Assembly (NCBI GenBank): GCA_009698295.1 | Contig: WLQO01000022.1 | Span: 1-12,588, forward strand | Direction: 5' to 3' | Source of the DNA: Actinomycetota bacterium | GTDB lineage: Bacteria > Actinomycetota > Actinomycetes > Nanopelagicales > Nanopelagicaceae | Length of the DNA stretch: 12,588 nucleotides | Part shown: in pieces, positions 7,590-12,588 of the stretch | Position numbering within the stretch: position 1 is the first letter of the stretch | How the letters are laid out: every line of letters begins with the position of its first letter | The notes under the pieces: generated by a model | What the model was told of the DNA's origin: nothing | Seen by the model: only the letters and a program-made list of their open reading frames with translations | Database searches by the model: none | Program-made: the position numbers and the translations under genes

Positions 7590-7601
7590 CTTTAATACGG
7601 G

Positions 7602-7630
7602 TTCACGCGCGCCCTGCCTTGCGATAAACT
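7602..7630 (+). promoter_or_regulatory. Promoter of the cold-shock gene
   Basis: TTCACG (7602-7607) and TAAACT (7625-7630) are separated by 17 nt, each matching 4 of 6 consensus positions. The predicted start at about 7636-7638 gives a leader of about 54 nt. It lies in the 101-nt gap between the DUF3027 and csp genes, which otherwise shows only the leader structure and the Shine-Dalgarno site. Confidence 0.5.
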
Positions 7631-7631
7631 T

Positions 7632-7654
7632 GGGGCCTGTCCACATCCCCGTGG
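7632..7654 (+). other. Possible folded element in the csp 5' leader
   Basis: CCAC (7641-7644) can pair with GTGG (7651-7654) around an ATCCCC loop, while GGGG (7632-7635) can pair with the CCCC of that loop (7647-7650). The two stems are either alternative or form an H-type pseudoknot. This is short and partly upstream of the predicted transcription start, so it is weak evidence for a temperature-responsive leader. Confidence 0.2.
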
Positions 7655-7690
7655 CTACACGAGTACCGAAATTCTTATAAGGAGAACCCC

Positions 7691-8074
7691 ATGCCATCAG
7701 GCCGCGTTAAATGGTTTAGCCTCGAAAAGGGTTTTGGTTTTATCTCAAATGATGAGGGCGAAGATGTTTATCTTGCAGCAACATCACTTCCAGAAGGCGT
7801 AGCAACAGTGAAGCCTGGAACAAAGATTGAATTTAGCATTATCGATAGCCGTAAAGGTCCACAGGCTATGTCGGTACATATCGTCGATGCGCCGGTTTCA
7901 CTCGCTGAAAACTCACGCGTTAATAACGATGACTTAGCAGCAATGATTGAAGACACAATTAAAATTTTGGATAAGGTCGGAAATGGTTTGCGCCATGGCC
8001 GCCACCCATCTGGTTCTGAAGCAGAACGTTTAGGACGTGTACTTCGCGGAATTGCTGGCCAGTTAGAAGCTTAA
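7691..8074 (+). CDS. Cold-shock domain protein with C-terminal extension (CspB-like)
   Basis: A 127-aa protein. Residues 1-66 form a cold-shock (OB-fold) domain that binds single-stranded RNA or DNA. RVKWFS and the RNP1 motif KGFGFIS (13-19) are intact, whereas the RNP2 region reads DVYLAATSL (25-33) instead of the usual DVFVHFSAI. The remaining 60 residues form a predicted helical extension ending in a basic/amphipathic segment (RVLRGIAGQLEA). This layout, about twice the length of E. coli CspA, matches the long mycobacterial CspB (Rv0871) as I remember it. A strong AAGGAG (7679-7684) lies 6 nt before the ATG. The gene has its own promoter but follows the groEL-DUF3027 unit, placing heat- and cold-stress genes together. 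It converges with the DUF2530 gene (8 nt between stop codons), with no clear terminator between them. Confidence 0.9.
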   Translation: MPSGRVKWFSLEKGFGFISNDEGEDVYLAATSLPEGVATVKPGTKIEFSIIDSRKGPQAMSVHIVDAPVSLAENSRVNNDDLAAMIEDTIKILDKVGNGLRHGRHPSGSEAERLGRVLRGIAGQLEA

Positions 8075-8082
8075 AACTTTAC

Positions 8083-8283
8083 TTATATTCCGCTGCGCGC
8101 TGCGCGGCGCTTTGAGTAACGAATTCCCCATGCGCCTAAAAGCGCACCAGCAACACATGTCCAAATAACTTTGCTCTCTGCTCCAGTCAACGCCAAAACT
8201 ATTCCGGCTATAACCCATGCGGCGGTACCAAAAGAGATTAGAGTAACGACAGACTTTATTTCAGAGTTATTGTTTAAATCCAC
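8083..8283 (-). CDS. DUF2530 family small membrane protein
   Basis: A 66-aa protein from a GTG start at 8283. It has two transmembrane helices, about residues 10-28 (VVTLISFGTAAWVIAGIVLA) and 34-51 (KVIWTCVAGALLGAWGI), and a basic end (YSKRRAARSG) that should lie in the cytoplasm. The pattern (W in helix 1, WTC-AGALLG in helix 2, Y-KRR) matches the actinobacterial DUF2530 family, whose function is unknown. The open frame extends upstream to an ATG at 8343, but those extra residues are polar, unlike the family, and would lie antisense to the MFS coding region. The GTG has a TATGCT hexamer exactly 6 nt upstream, which supports a leaderless start there. It is divergent from the MFS gene, with starts 18 nt apart. 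Confidence 0.75.
   Translation of the reverse strand: MDLNNNSEIKSVVTLISFGTAAWVIAGIVLALTGAESKVIWTCVAGALLGAWGIRYSKRRAARSGI
8246..8273 (+). promoter_or_regulatory. Possible promoter of the EntS-like MFS gene
   Basis: ACGACA (8246-8251) and TATTGT (8268-8273) are separated by 16 nt. A start near 8280 would give a leader of about 20 nt that includes the AAAGGAAG Shine-Dalgarno sequence. The site lies inside the DUF2530 gene on the opposite strand. The match is modest. Confidence 0.28.
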
Positions 8284-8289
8284 AAAGGA

Positions 8290-8295
8290 AGCATA
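8290..8295 (-). promoter_or_regulatory. -10 element of the DUF2530 gene (leaderless)
   Basis: On the minus strand TATGCT is followed by TCCTTT and then the GTG start codon at 8283. The same base pairs overlap the Shine-Dalgarno region of the divergent MFS gene. No -35 is recognisable. Confidence 0.45.
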
Positions 8296-8301
8296 CAAGC
8301 G

Positions 8302-9570
8302 ATGGCGGTAAAAGCAGACGGCAACTGGCGCTCTTTCCGCCACCGCAATTATCGAATTCTCTTTCCAGCAAATGCTGCATCAAACATCGGTACTTGGGCC
8401 CAACGCGTTGCTCAGGATTGGTTAGTACTTCAACTTACCGATAACAGTGGAACATATCTTGGTCTGGTAACTGCGGTTCAATTTGCACCAGTGCTTTTAT
8501 TTTCACTCCACGGTGGGGCACTTGCCGATCGCGTCAATAAGCGGAAATTACTAATTTTTACCAATTTAATTGGCGCGCTTTCATCTCTTGGTCTTGGCCT
8601 CTTAGTTCTCACTGGGCATGTTCAGGTATGGCATGTTTTTCTCTTTGCCTTAATTCTCGGAATTTCCTCTGCAGTTGATGCGCCAATTCGCCAATCATTT
8701 ACTTCAGAAATTGTTGGCCACTCAGATATTGCAAATGCGGTTAGTTTAAACTCAGCCAATTTCAACGCCGGGCGTTTAGTTGGTCCTGCAATGTCAGGCT
8801 TTCTTATCGCACGCTTTGACACTGGCCCTTCATTCTTAATAAATTCCTTTACCTACCTCTTTGTGATTCTGGCGTTGTTGCGTATGCGCGAATCAGATTT
8901 CTTCATTCAAGAAAAGAAAACCACACAGGGCACCGTGCGCGAAGGTTTGGAATATGCCCTGGCCCGTCCCGATTTATACGTTGTGATGTTGGTTGTCTTC
9001 TTTGCCGCGACCTTTGGTTTAAATATGCAGATCTTTAACGCTCTGATGGCAACTAAAGAATTTGGAAAAGGACCCGCATCGTATGGTTTATTAGGTACCT
9101 ATCTCGCGGTCGGATCACTAAGCGGTGCGCTAATTTCCGCACGTCTTGAAAGATTTCGCAGAACTATTTTTGTTATAAAAGGCGGCATCGCTTTCTCGCT
9201 CGCGATTACTTTGCTATCAATTGCACCGACCTATACCTGGTACTCACTATGGTTACCGTTTTGTGGTTTTAGCGCGCTGACTATGTTGATTACGGCAAAC
9301 TCGTTGATACAAGTAAATTCTGATCCAGCGATTCGTGGCCGAGTATCTGGAATTTACTTACTTATCTTTATGGGTGGTACACCATTTGGTTCACCGCTAA
9401 TTGGTTGGTTAGTTGAAATGATTGGTATCCGGGAAACAATCGCGGTATGCGGACTTATTTCACTCTTTGCCTGCTTGACTATCTGGGCAGTTTTTCACAA
9501 TAAAGTTAAGTTGCCGAAAGATATTTCAGTAGAAGGCGTATTACCTGCCGCCTATGATGATCAGCGCTAG
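8302..9570 (+). CDS. MFS transporter, EntS/MFS_3-like exporter
   Basis: A 422-aa major facilitator superfamily protein with about 12 hydrophobic segments. The N-terminal RNYRILFPANAASNIGTWAQ and the following QDWLV segment are typical of the EntS-like 'transmembrane secretion effector' group (MFS_3). MFS motif A appears as GGALADRVNKRK at 71-82, between helices 2 and 3. Members export siderophores, macrolides or other small molecules by proton antiport; the substrate here is unknown. The ATG at 8302 is preceded by AAAGGAAG (8284-8291) at about 10 nt. The gene is divergent from the DUF2530 gene and its last 30 nt overlap, antisense, the small ORF at 9541-9621. The two transcription units therefore converge here without a visible terminator. 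Confidence 0.88.
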   Translation: MAVKADGNWRSFRHRNYRILFPANAASNIGTWAQRVAQDWLVLQLTDNSGTYLGLVTAVQFAPVLLFSLHGGALADRVNKRKLLIFTNLIGALSSLGLGLLVLTGHVQVWHVFLFALILGISSAVDAPIRQSFTSEIVGHSDIANAVSLNSANFNAGRLVGPAMSGFLIARFDTGPSFLINSFTYLFVILALLRMRESDFFIQEKKTTQGTVREGLEYALARPDLYVVMLVVFFAATFGLNMQIFNALMATKEFGKGPASYGLLGTYLAVGSLSGALISARLERFRRTIFVIKGGIAFSLAITLLSIAPTYTWYSLWLPFCGFSALTMLITANSLIQVNSDPAIRGRVSGIYLLIFMGGTPFGSPLIGWLVEMIGIRETIAVCGLISLFACLTIWAVFHNKVKLPKDISVEGVLPAAYDDQR

Positions 9571-9621
9571 CAGACCGAGCAAAGTTAAAATTGTAATCAA
9601 ACGTCGAGTGCGGTAATCCAT
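9541..9621 (-). CDS. Candidate 26-aa single-pass membrane miniprotein
   Basis: An ORF too short for usual gene callers. The start ATG (9621-9619) directly abuts the TAA of the MFS gene upstream (junction TAAATG) and a TAA at 9543-9541 ends it. The peptide starts MDYRTRR, continues with an unbroken hydrophobic stretch LITILTLLGLLALIII, and ends GGR. This is a positively charged N-terminus plus one helix-length hydrophobic segment, the pattern of a small inner-membrane protein with the N-terminus inside. Translation could occur by termination-reinitiation after the MFS gene. Alternatively, an AATAAT hexamer (9633-9628) 6 nt before the ATG could drive a leaderless mRNA. It may be a partner of the transporter. 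It overlaps the 3' end of the convergent MFS gene by 30 nt. No homologue is known to me, so a chance ORF is possible. Confidence 0.45.
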   Translation of the reverse strand: MDYRTRRLITILTLLGLLALIIIGGR

Positions 9622-10785
9622 TTAAATATTATTCGCGCCAAGATGCTTAGATGGTGAGAGCGCAACCATAGTAAAACAGAGCGCAATTAACACGGGCACC
9701 ATGATGTAGGCGCGTGAAATTCCAAAGTTATCTCCCAAAATTCCGAGCAATAGCGGTGAGCAAGCGATTGCAATTCCCGCAGCGATTGAGCTCTTACCGA
9801 TCGCTAAGTCGGGACGCCCTTCGCTAAAAGCGACCAGGCGCAGAGTGAAGAGTGGGAATTGAACTGAAATACCGAGCCCAACTAGAAATAAGGTAACTAA
9901 ACAGAGCGCCAAGATATGTGATGACCAGAAGAGCCCGAAAGCTATAAATTGCAAAGAGAGCGCGATCTTTAACTGTTCATCGGCATGGAAGCGCTTTAAT
10001 AAACGTCCGGCATACCAACGCCCAGTACCAACTCCAGTTCCGAAGGCCATTACTGCAAGCGTTGAAATTGCGGCGCTAGCTTCTGTGCGATTACTAATGA
10101 GTGATGCTGACCAGAATGACGTCGCAAATTCAGCGCTAATTGAGATAAAGAAACCAGTCCAAGATAACCAGTAGCCACGTGAGAGTTTGCCACGTTGTGG
10201 ACCACCTTCATCAGGAATGTGAGAATCAGGTTCAAATTTTCTACCTTTGATAAACATGGCCAAGATAAATGGAATTGTGATCAGAAGCCCAAGACGCCAT
10301 TGTTCGCGCACAATATTTGCTGTTGTGCCAATAATGAAGTTACCAGTTACAAAGCCAGCAATGGCGATGGCATTTATTTGGGCAACTGCGGTATGAGAGC
10401 GTTCTGCAAAGGCGTGCGAGCCGGCGGTATTTACATTATTAATTACAACTGAAACTCCAAAGCCCGCGATCAGCGTTGCAAGTAAAGTCAGTTGTACTGG
10501 GGGAGCAAAGACAAAGAAGGCGATTCCGATGGAAAATACCGATAAACCAATCCATGTTGTATTCGATCGACCATAGCGATGGACCAGCTTTGAGTTAAGC
10601 CCGCCAGCGAATATCGCGGCAACACCCATCGCGGTGCCGTGCAAACCTGCAACGCCGAGGGAAGTTCCTTGATCTTCACGTAATAAAGCCTGCGATGGAC
10701 CAAAGCCACCGGTAAAGAAATTTACAGTCGCAACTTGCAAAGCAAGCAGCCAGAACTGCCCGTTACGCTTAAAAGTTTTTGGCAT
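9622..10785 (-). CDS. MFS transporter
   Basis: A 387-aa major facilitator superfamily protein with about 12 hydrophobic helices in two halves. A charged loop at about 185-205 (GRKFEPDSHIPDEGGPQRGK) separates helices 6 and 7. A degenerate motif A is seen as GGLNSKLVHRYGRS at 61-74. The protein lacks obvious similarity to the other MFS protein in the window and I cannot assign a substrate or direction. The ATG at 10785 lies 7 nt after the serC stop codon with no Shine-Dalgarno site. TTTAAT, which includes the serC stop codon, lies 6 nt before it and could be a weak -10 for a leaderless message, but co-transcription with serC is simpler. The last codon is followed directly by the ATG of the 26-aa ORF. 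Confidence 0.85.
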   Translation of the reverse strand: MPKTFKRNGQFWLLALQVATVNFFTGGFGPSQALLREDQGTSLGVAGLHGTAMGVAAIFAGGLNSKLVHRYGRSNTTWIGLSVFSIGIAFFVFAPPVQLTLLATLIAGFGVSVVINNVNTAGSHAFAERSHTAVAQINAIAIAGFVTGNFIIGTTANIVREQWRLGLLITIPFILAMFIKGRKFEPDSHIPDEGGPQRGKLSRGYWLSWTGFFISISAEFATSFWSASLISNRTEASAAISTLAVMAFGTGVGTGRWYAGRLLKRFHADEQLKIALSLQFIAFGLFWSSHILALCLVTLFLVGLGISVQFPLFTLRLVAFSEGRPDLAIGKSSIAAGIAIACSPLLLGILGDNFGISRAYIMVPVLIALCFTMVALSPSKHLGANNI

Positions 10786-10792
10786 TTATGGA

Positions 10793-11911
10793 TTAAAGGG
10801 CGGCTACGACAAAGTCGATAGATGCAGTTAGCGCATCAATATCACTTGGATCAATGGCAGGAAACATTCCGATACGAAGTTGGTTCTTACCTAACTTGCG
10901 ATAAGGCTCGGTGTCTACGATGCCATTGGCGCGTAGCGCTGCCGCAACGGCCGTGGCATCAATTGCTTCATCGAAGTTAATTGTGCCAACAACCTTTGAG
11001 CGCATCGCCGGATCTGTAACAAATGGAGTTGTGTAAGAAGTCTTTTCTGCCCATGAGTACAACTTGGCGGAAGATTCTGCGCTACGACCCGCAGCAAATT
11101 TAAGTCCACCATTTGAATTCATCCATTCAATCTGGTCAGCGAGCAACATTAGAGTCATTAGCGCAGGTGTGTTGTATGTCTGATCTAGGCGAGAATTTTC
11201 AATTGCAATACCGAGATCAAAGAAAGCAGGAACCCAACGACCACTTGCTTTGATCTTCTCTGCGCGCGCAATCGCTGCTGGGCTCATTAGCGCCAGCCAG
11301 ATACCACCATCGGATGCAAAAGATTTTTGCGGAGCAAAGTAATAAGTATCGAACTCTTTAGCATCTACTTCTAAACCACCAGCGGCGCTAGTTGCATCAA
11401 CAAGTACTAGCGCACCATCTGTTCCGGCAGGGCGTTTGATTGGCATCGAAACACCAGTAGAAGTTTCGTTATGAGTAAGTGCATAAACATCGACGCCGGC
11501 TTCAGCAGTTGCTTGTGGATGTGAGCCAGGTTCAGCCTTAATAACCGTTGGATCACCTAAAAATGGCGCTTCTTTCGCGGCAGAAGCAAACTTTGATGAG
11601 AATTCGCCAAAGACTAAGTGCTGTGATTTATTTTCAATCAAACCAAATGTTGCAATATCCCAGAAAGCGGTCGATCCACCATTGCCGAGTACAACTTCGT
11701 AACCTTCTGGCAAGGTAAAGAGCGAGTTAAGTCCTTCGCGCACTCGGTGCACAACGTTCTTAACCGGCTTCTGGCGATGTGAAGTTCCGAGAATTGAAGA
11801 ACCAGATGCCGCCAAAGCAGATAACGCTTCTGGGCGAATCTTTGATGGGCCGCAACCAAATCGGCCATCACGTGGTTTTAAATTATCTGGGATCTTTATA
11901 TCTGCGCTCAT
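10793..11911 (-). CDS. serC: Phosphoserine transaminase
   Basis: A 372-aa PLP-dependent class V aminotransferase that converts 3-phosphohydroxypyruvate and glutamate to O-phosphoserine and 2-oxoglutarate, the second step of serine synthesis. The N-terminal RFGCGPSKIRPEAL and LGTSHRQKPVKN segments and the GNGGSTAFWD block (77-86) are those of the mycobacterial-type SerC. VDATSAAGG (171-179) provides the PLP-ring Asp (Asp172), and FAPQKSFAS (192-200) carries the Schiff-base lysine Lys196. The length is normal. The gene lies 9 nt downstream of pdxH, whose product makes its cofactor, and 7 nt upstream of an MFS gene. A TAGTCT hexamer ends 6 nt before the ATG, so a separate leaderless transcript is possible in addition to read-through from pdxH. 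No Shine-Dalgarno site is seen. Confidence 0.95.
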   Translation of the reverse strand: MSADIKIPDNLKPRDGRFGCGPSKIRPEALSALAASGSSILGTSHRQKPVKNVVHRVREGLNSLFTLPEGYEVVLGNGGSTAFWDIATFGLIENKSQHLVFGEFSSKFASAAKEAPFLGDPTVIKAEPGSHPQATAEAGVDVYALTHNETSTGVSMPIKRPAGTDGALVLVDATSAAGGLEVDAKEFDTYYFAPQKSFASDGGIWLALMSPAAIARAEKIKASGRWVPAFFDLGIAIENSRLDQTYNTPALMTLMLLADQIEWMNSNGGLKFAAGRSAESSAKLYSWAEKTSYTTPFVTDPAMRSKVVGTINFDEAIDATAVAAALRANGIVDTEPYRKLGKNQLRIGMFPAIDPSDIDALTASIDFVVAAL

Positions 11912-11917
11912 GGGCTA

Positions 11918-11923
11918 AGACTA
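11918..11923 (-). promoter_or_regulatory. Possible -10 element of serC, overlapping the pdxH stop codon
   Basis: On the minus strand TAGTCT begins with the TAG stop codon of pdxH and is followed by 6 nt (TAGCCC) and the serC ATG. The spacing is the one expected for leaderless initiation. No clear -35 is seen, and it would require a promoter inside the 3' end of pdxH. Confidence 0.4.
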
Positions 11924-12580
11924 CGGGTAGTAGCGAGTGATCTCCCACTCAGCGATGCTGTTAGCCCGCTCATAGCGCAGGCGATCGTGTAAACGTGAAT
12001 AGCGACCCTGCCAAAATTCAATGCTGATTGGCGTTACGCGATAGCCGCCCCAATGTGGTGGTTTCGGGACCGTTGTTCCTTCTGGCCATTTCTCAGATGC
12101 GCCAACGAAACGTTGCTCCAACTCTTCACGTGATGCAAGCGGAGCTGATTGCGCGCTCGCCCATGCACCGATCTGGCTCGACCAAGGCCGCGTTGCAAAG
12201 TAATCCGCAGACTCGTCTTCACTGATTTTTTCTGCAATTCCACTAATGGAAACTTGTCGTTCCATCGCATACCAAGGAAATAAAAGTGATACTTGCGAAT
12301 TTACTTCAATCGCCTGGGCTTTACGGGACGAATAATTGGTAAAGAATGTAAATCCGCCTTCAGAGACATCTTTTAATAAAACAGTACGAGTTGAAATATG
12401 TTCGTTATCTCCCAAGGTCGAAAGGACCATCGCATTTGCTTCGACGATAAATGCATTTTCAGATGATTCTTTCAACCAATTTGAAAAAGCAGCGAAGGGA
12501 TCGGCGGGTAAAGATTCGAGCCCCACCTCGCCGTAAGAACGGCGCATGGCGCGGATGGCTTCACGGTCGAGATCGCTCAT
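11921..12580 (-). CDS. pdxH: Pyridoxamine/pyridoxine 5'-phosphate oxidase
   Basis: A 219-aa FMN enzyme that oxidises pyridoxamine 5'-phosphate or pyridoxine 5'-phosphate to PLP with O2, for salvage or final synthesis of vitamin B6. Signature segments follow the E. coli order: RTVLLKD, GFTFFTNYSSRKAQ (FMN phosphate site), VSLLFPWYAMERQV, YFATRPWSSQIGAWAS, then WGGYRV, IEFWQGRYSRLHDR (PLP-binding) and the C-terminal EWEITRYYP, corresponding to the E. coli end WKIDRLAP. The protein is full length, with an N-terminal MRRSYGEVGL segment as in the family. The ATG at 12580 is 8 nt from the window edge. The eight visible upstream bases (ATACATCT on the minus strand) show no Shine-Dalgarno site, and any promoter is outside. 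It heads the pdxH-serC-MFS run. Confidence 0.95.
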   Translation of the reverse strand: MSDLDREAIRAMRRSYGEVGLESLPADPFAAFSNWLKESSENAFIVEANAMVLSTLGDNEHISTRTVLLKDVSEGGFTFFTNYSSRKAQAIEVNSQVSLLFPWYAMERQVSISGIAEKISEDESADYFATRPWSSQIGAWASAQSAPLASREELEQRFVGASEKWPEGTTVPKPPHWGGYRVTPISIEFWQGRYSRLHDRLRYERANSIAEWEITRYYP

Positions 12581-12588
12581 AGATGTAT

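Noticed and set aside
8089..8110. GC-rich repeat-like stretch CGCTGCGCGCTGCGCGGCGC considered as a csp terminator
   Set aside because: The stem is interrupted and no T-run follows on the plus strand; it encodes the basic C-terminus (RRAARSG) of the DUF2530 protein.
8284..8343. Longer 86-aa form of the DUF2530 protein starting at 8343
   Set aside because: The extra residues are antisense to the MFS N-terminus and upstream of a well-placed -10 and GTG; family members start near the first membrane helix.
1..12588. CRISPR array, tRNA or rRNA genes, insertion sequences, phage or defence genes
   Set aside because: No regularly spaced repeats, no cloverleaf or rRNA-like stretch, no transposase, integrase or nuclease reading frame; nearly all sequence is covered by housekeeping or transporter genes.

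Overview
The window looks like a piece of the chromosome of a streamlined, moderate-GC actinobacterium. Several small families that I know essentially only from Actinobacteria are present (DUF3263, DUF3027, DUF2530). GroEL is closest in wording to the GroEL2 type of mycobacteria and streptomycetes, SerC is of the mycobacterial type, and the long cold-shock protein resembles mycobacterial CspB. The base composition is far less GC-rich than in soil actinomycetes and intergenic spaces are mostly 0-40 nt. This fits the freshwater acI group (Nanopelagicales: Planktophila/Nanopelagicus-like) best. That placement is inference, and a small Microbacteriaceae-like genome is an alternative.

Layout. Left block (1-2027, minus strand): a type II NADH dehydrogenase gene followed 4 nt later by an alpha/beta hydrolase gene, ending in a hairpin at 2-25. 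Divergent from it (2051-4871, plus strand) are two overlapping genes, an atypical SDR with a DUF2867 C-terminal domain (YbjT-like) and a group II PLP-dependent decarboxylase. The 23-nt gap between the divergent genes holds two back-to-back -10 hexamers that would both give leaderless mRNAs. Next come a DUF3263 gene and then a heat-shock/cold-shock block (5191-8074). It starts with a sigma-A-type promoter overlapped by a near-perfect CIRCE operator, followed by groEL (no groES beside it), a Cys-rich DUF3027 protein, and a cold-shock protein with its own promoter and Shine-Dalgarno site.

Right block: a small DUF2530 membrane protein (minus strand) is divergent from an EntS-like MFS exporter (plus strand). 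Converging on that exporter is a minus-strand run pdxH - serC - MFS transporter - a previously unlabelled 26-codon hydrophobic ORF, whose ATG abuts the TAA of the transporter gene. PdxH makes PLP, the cofactor of SerC and of the decarboxylase in the left block.

Regulation. Five genes (ndh, the SDR, DUF3263, DUF2530, serC) have a TANNNT hexamer ending 6-7 nt before the start codon and no Shine-Dalgarno sequence, as expected for leaderless transcripts. groEL and the cold-shock gene instead have real leaders with strong Shine-Dalgarno sites. No tRNA, rRNA, CRISPR array, insertion sequence or phage gene was seen. I found no defence or mobile system. The most novel items are the 26-aa ORF, the symmetric leaderless promoter, and the uncharacterised but apparently conserved DUF3027/DUF2530 genes around groEL and csp.
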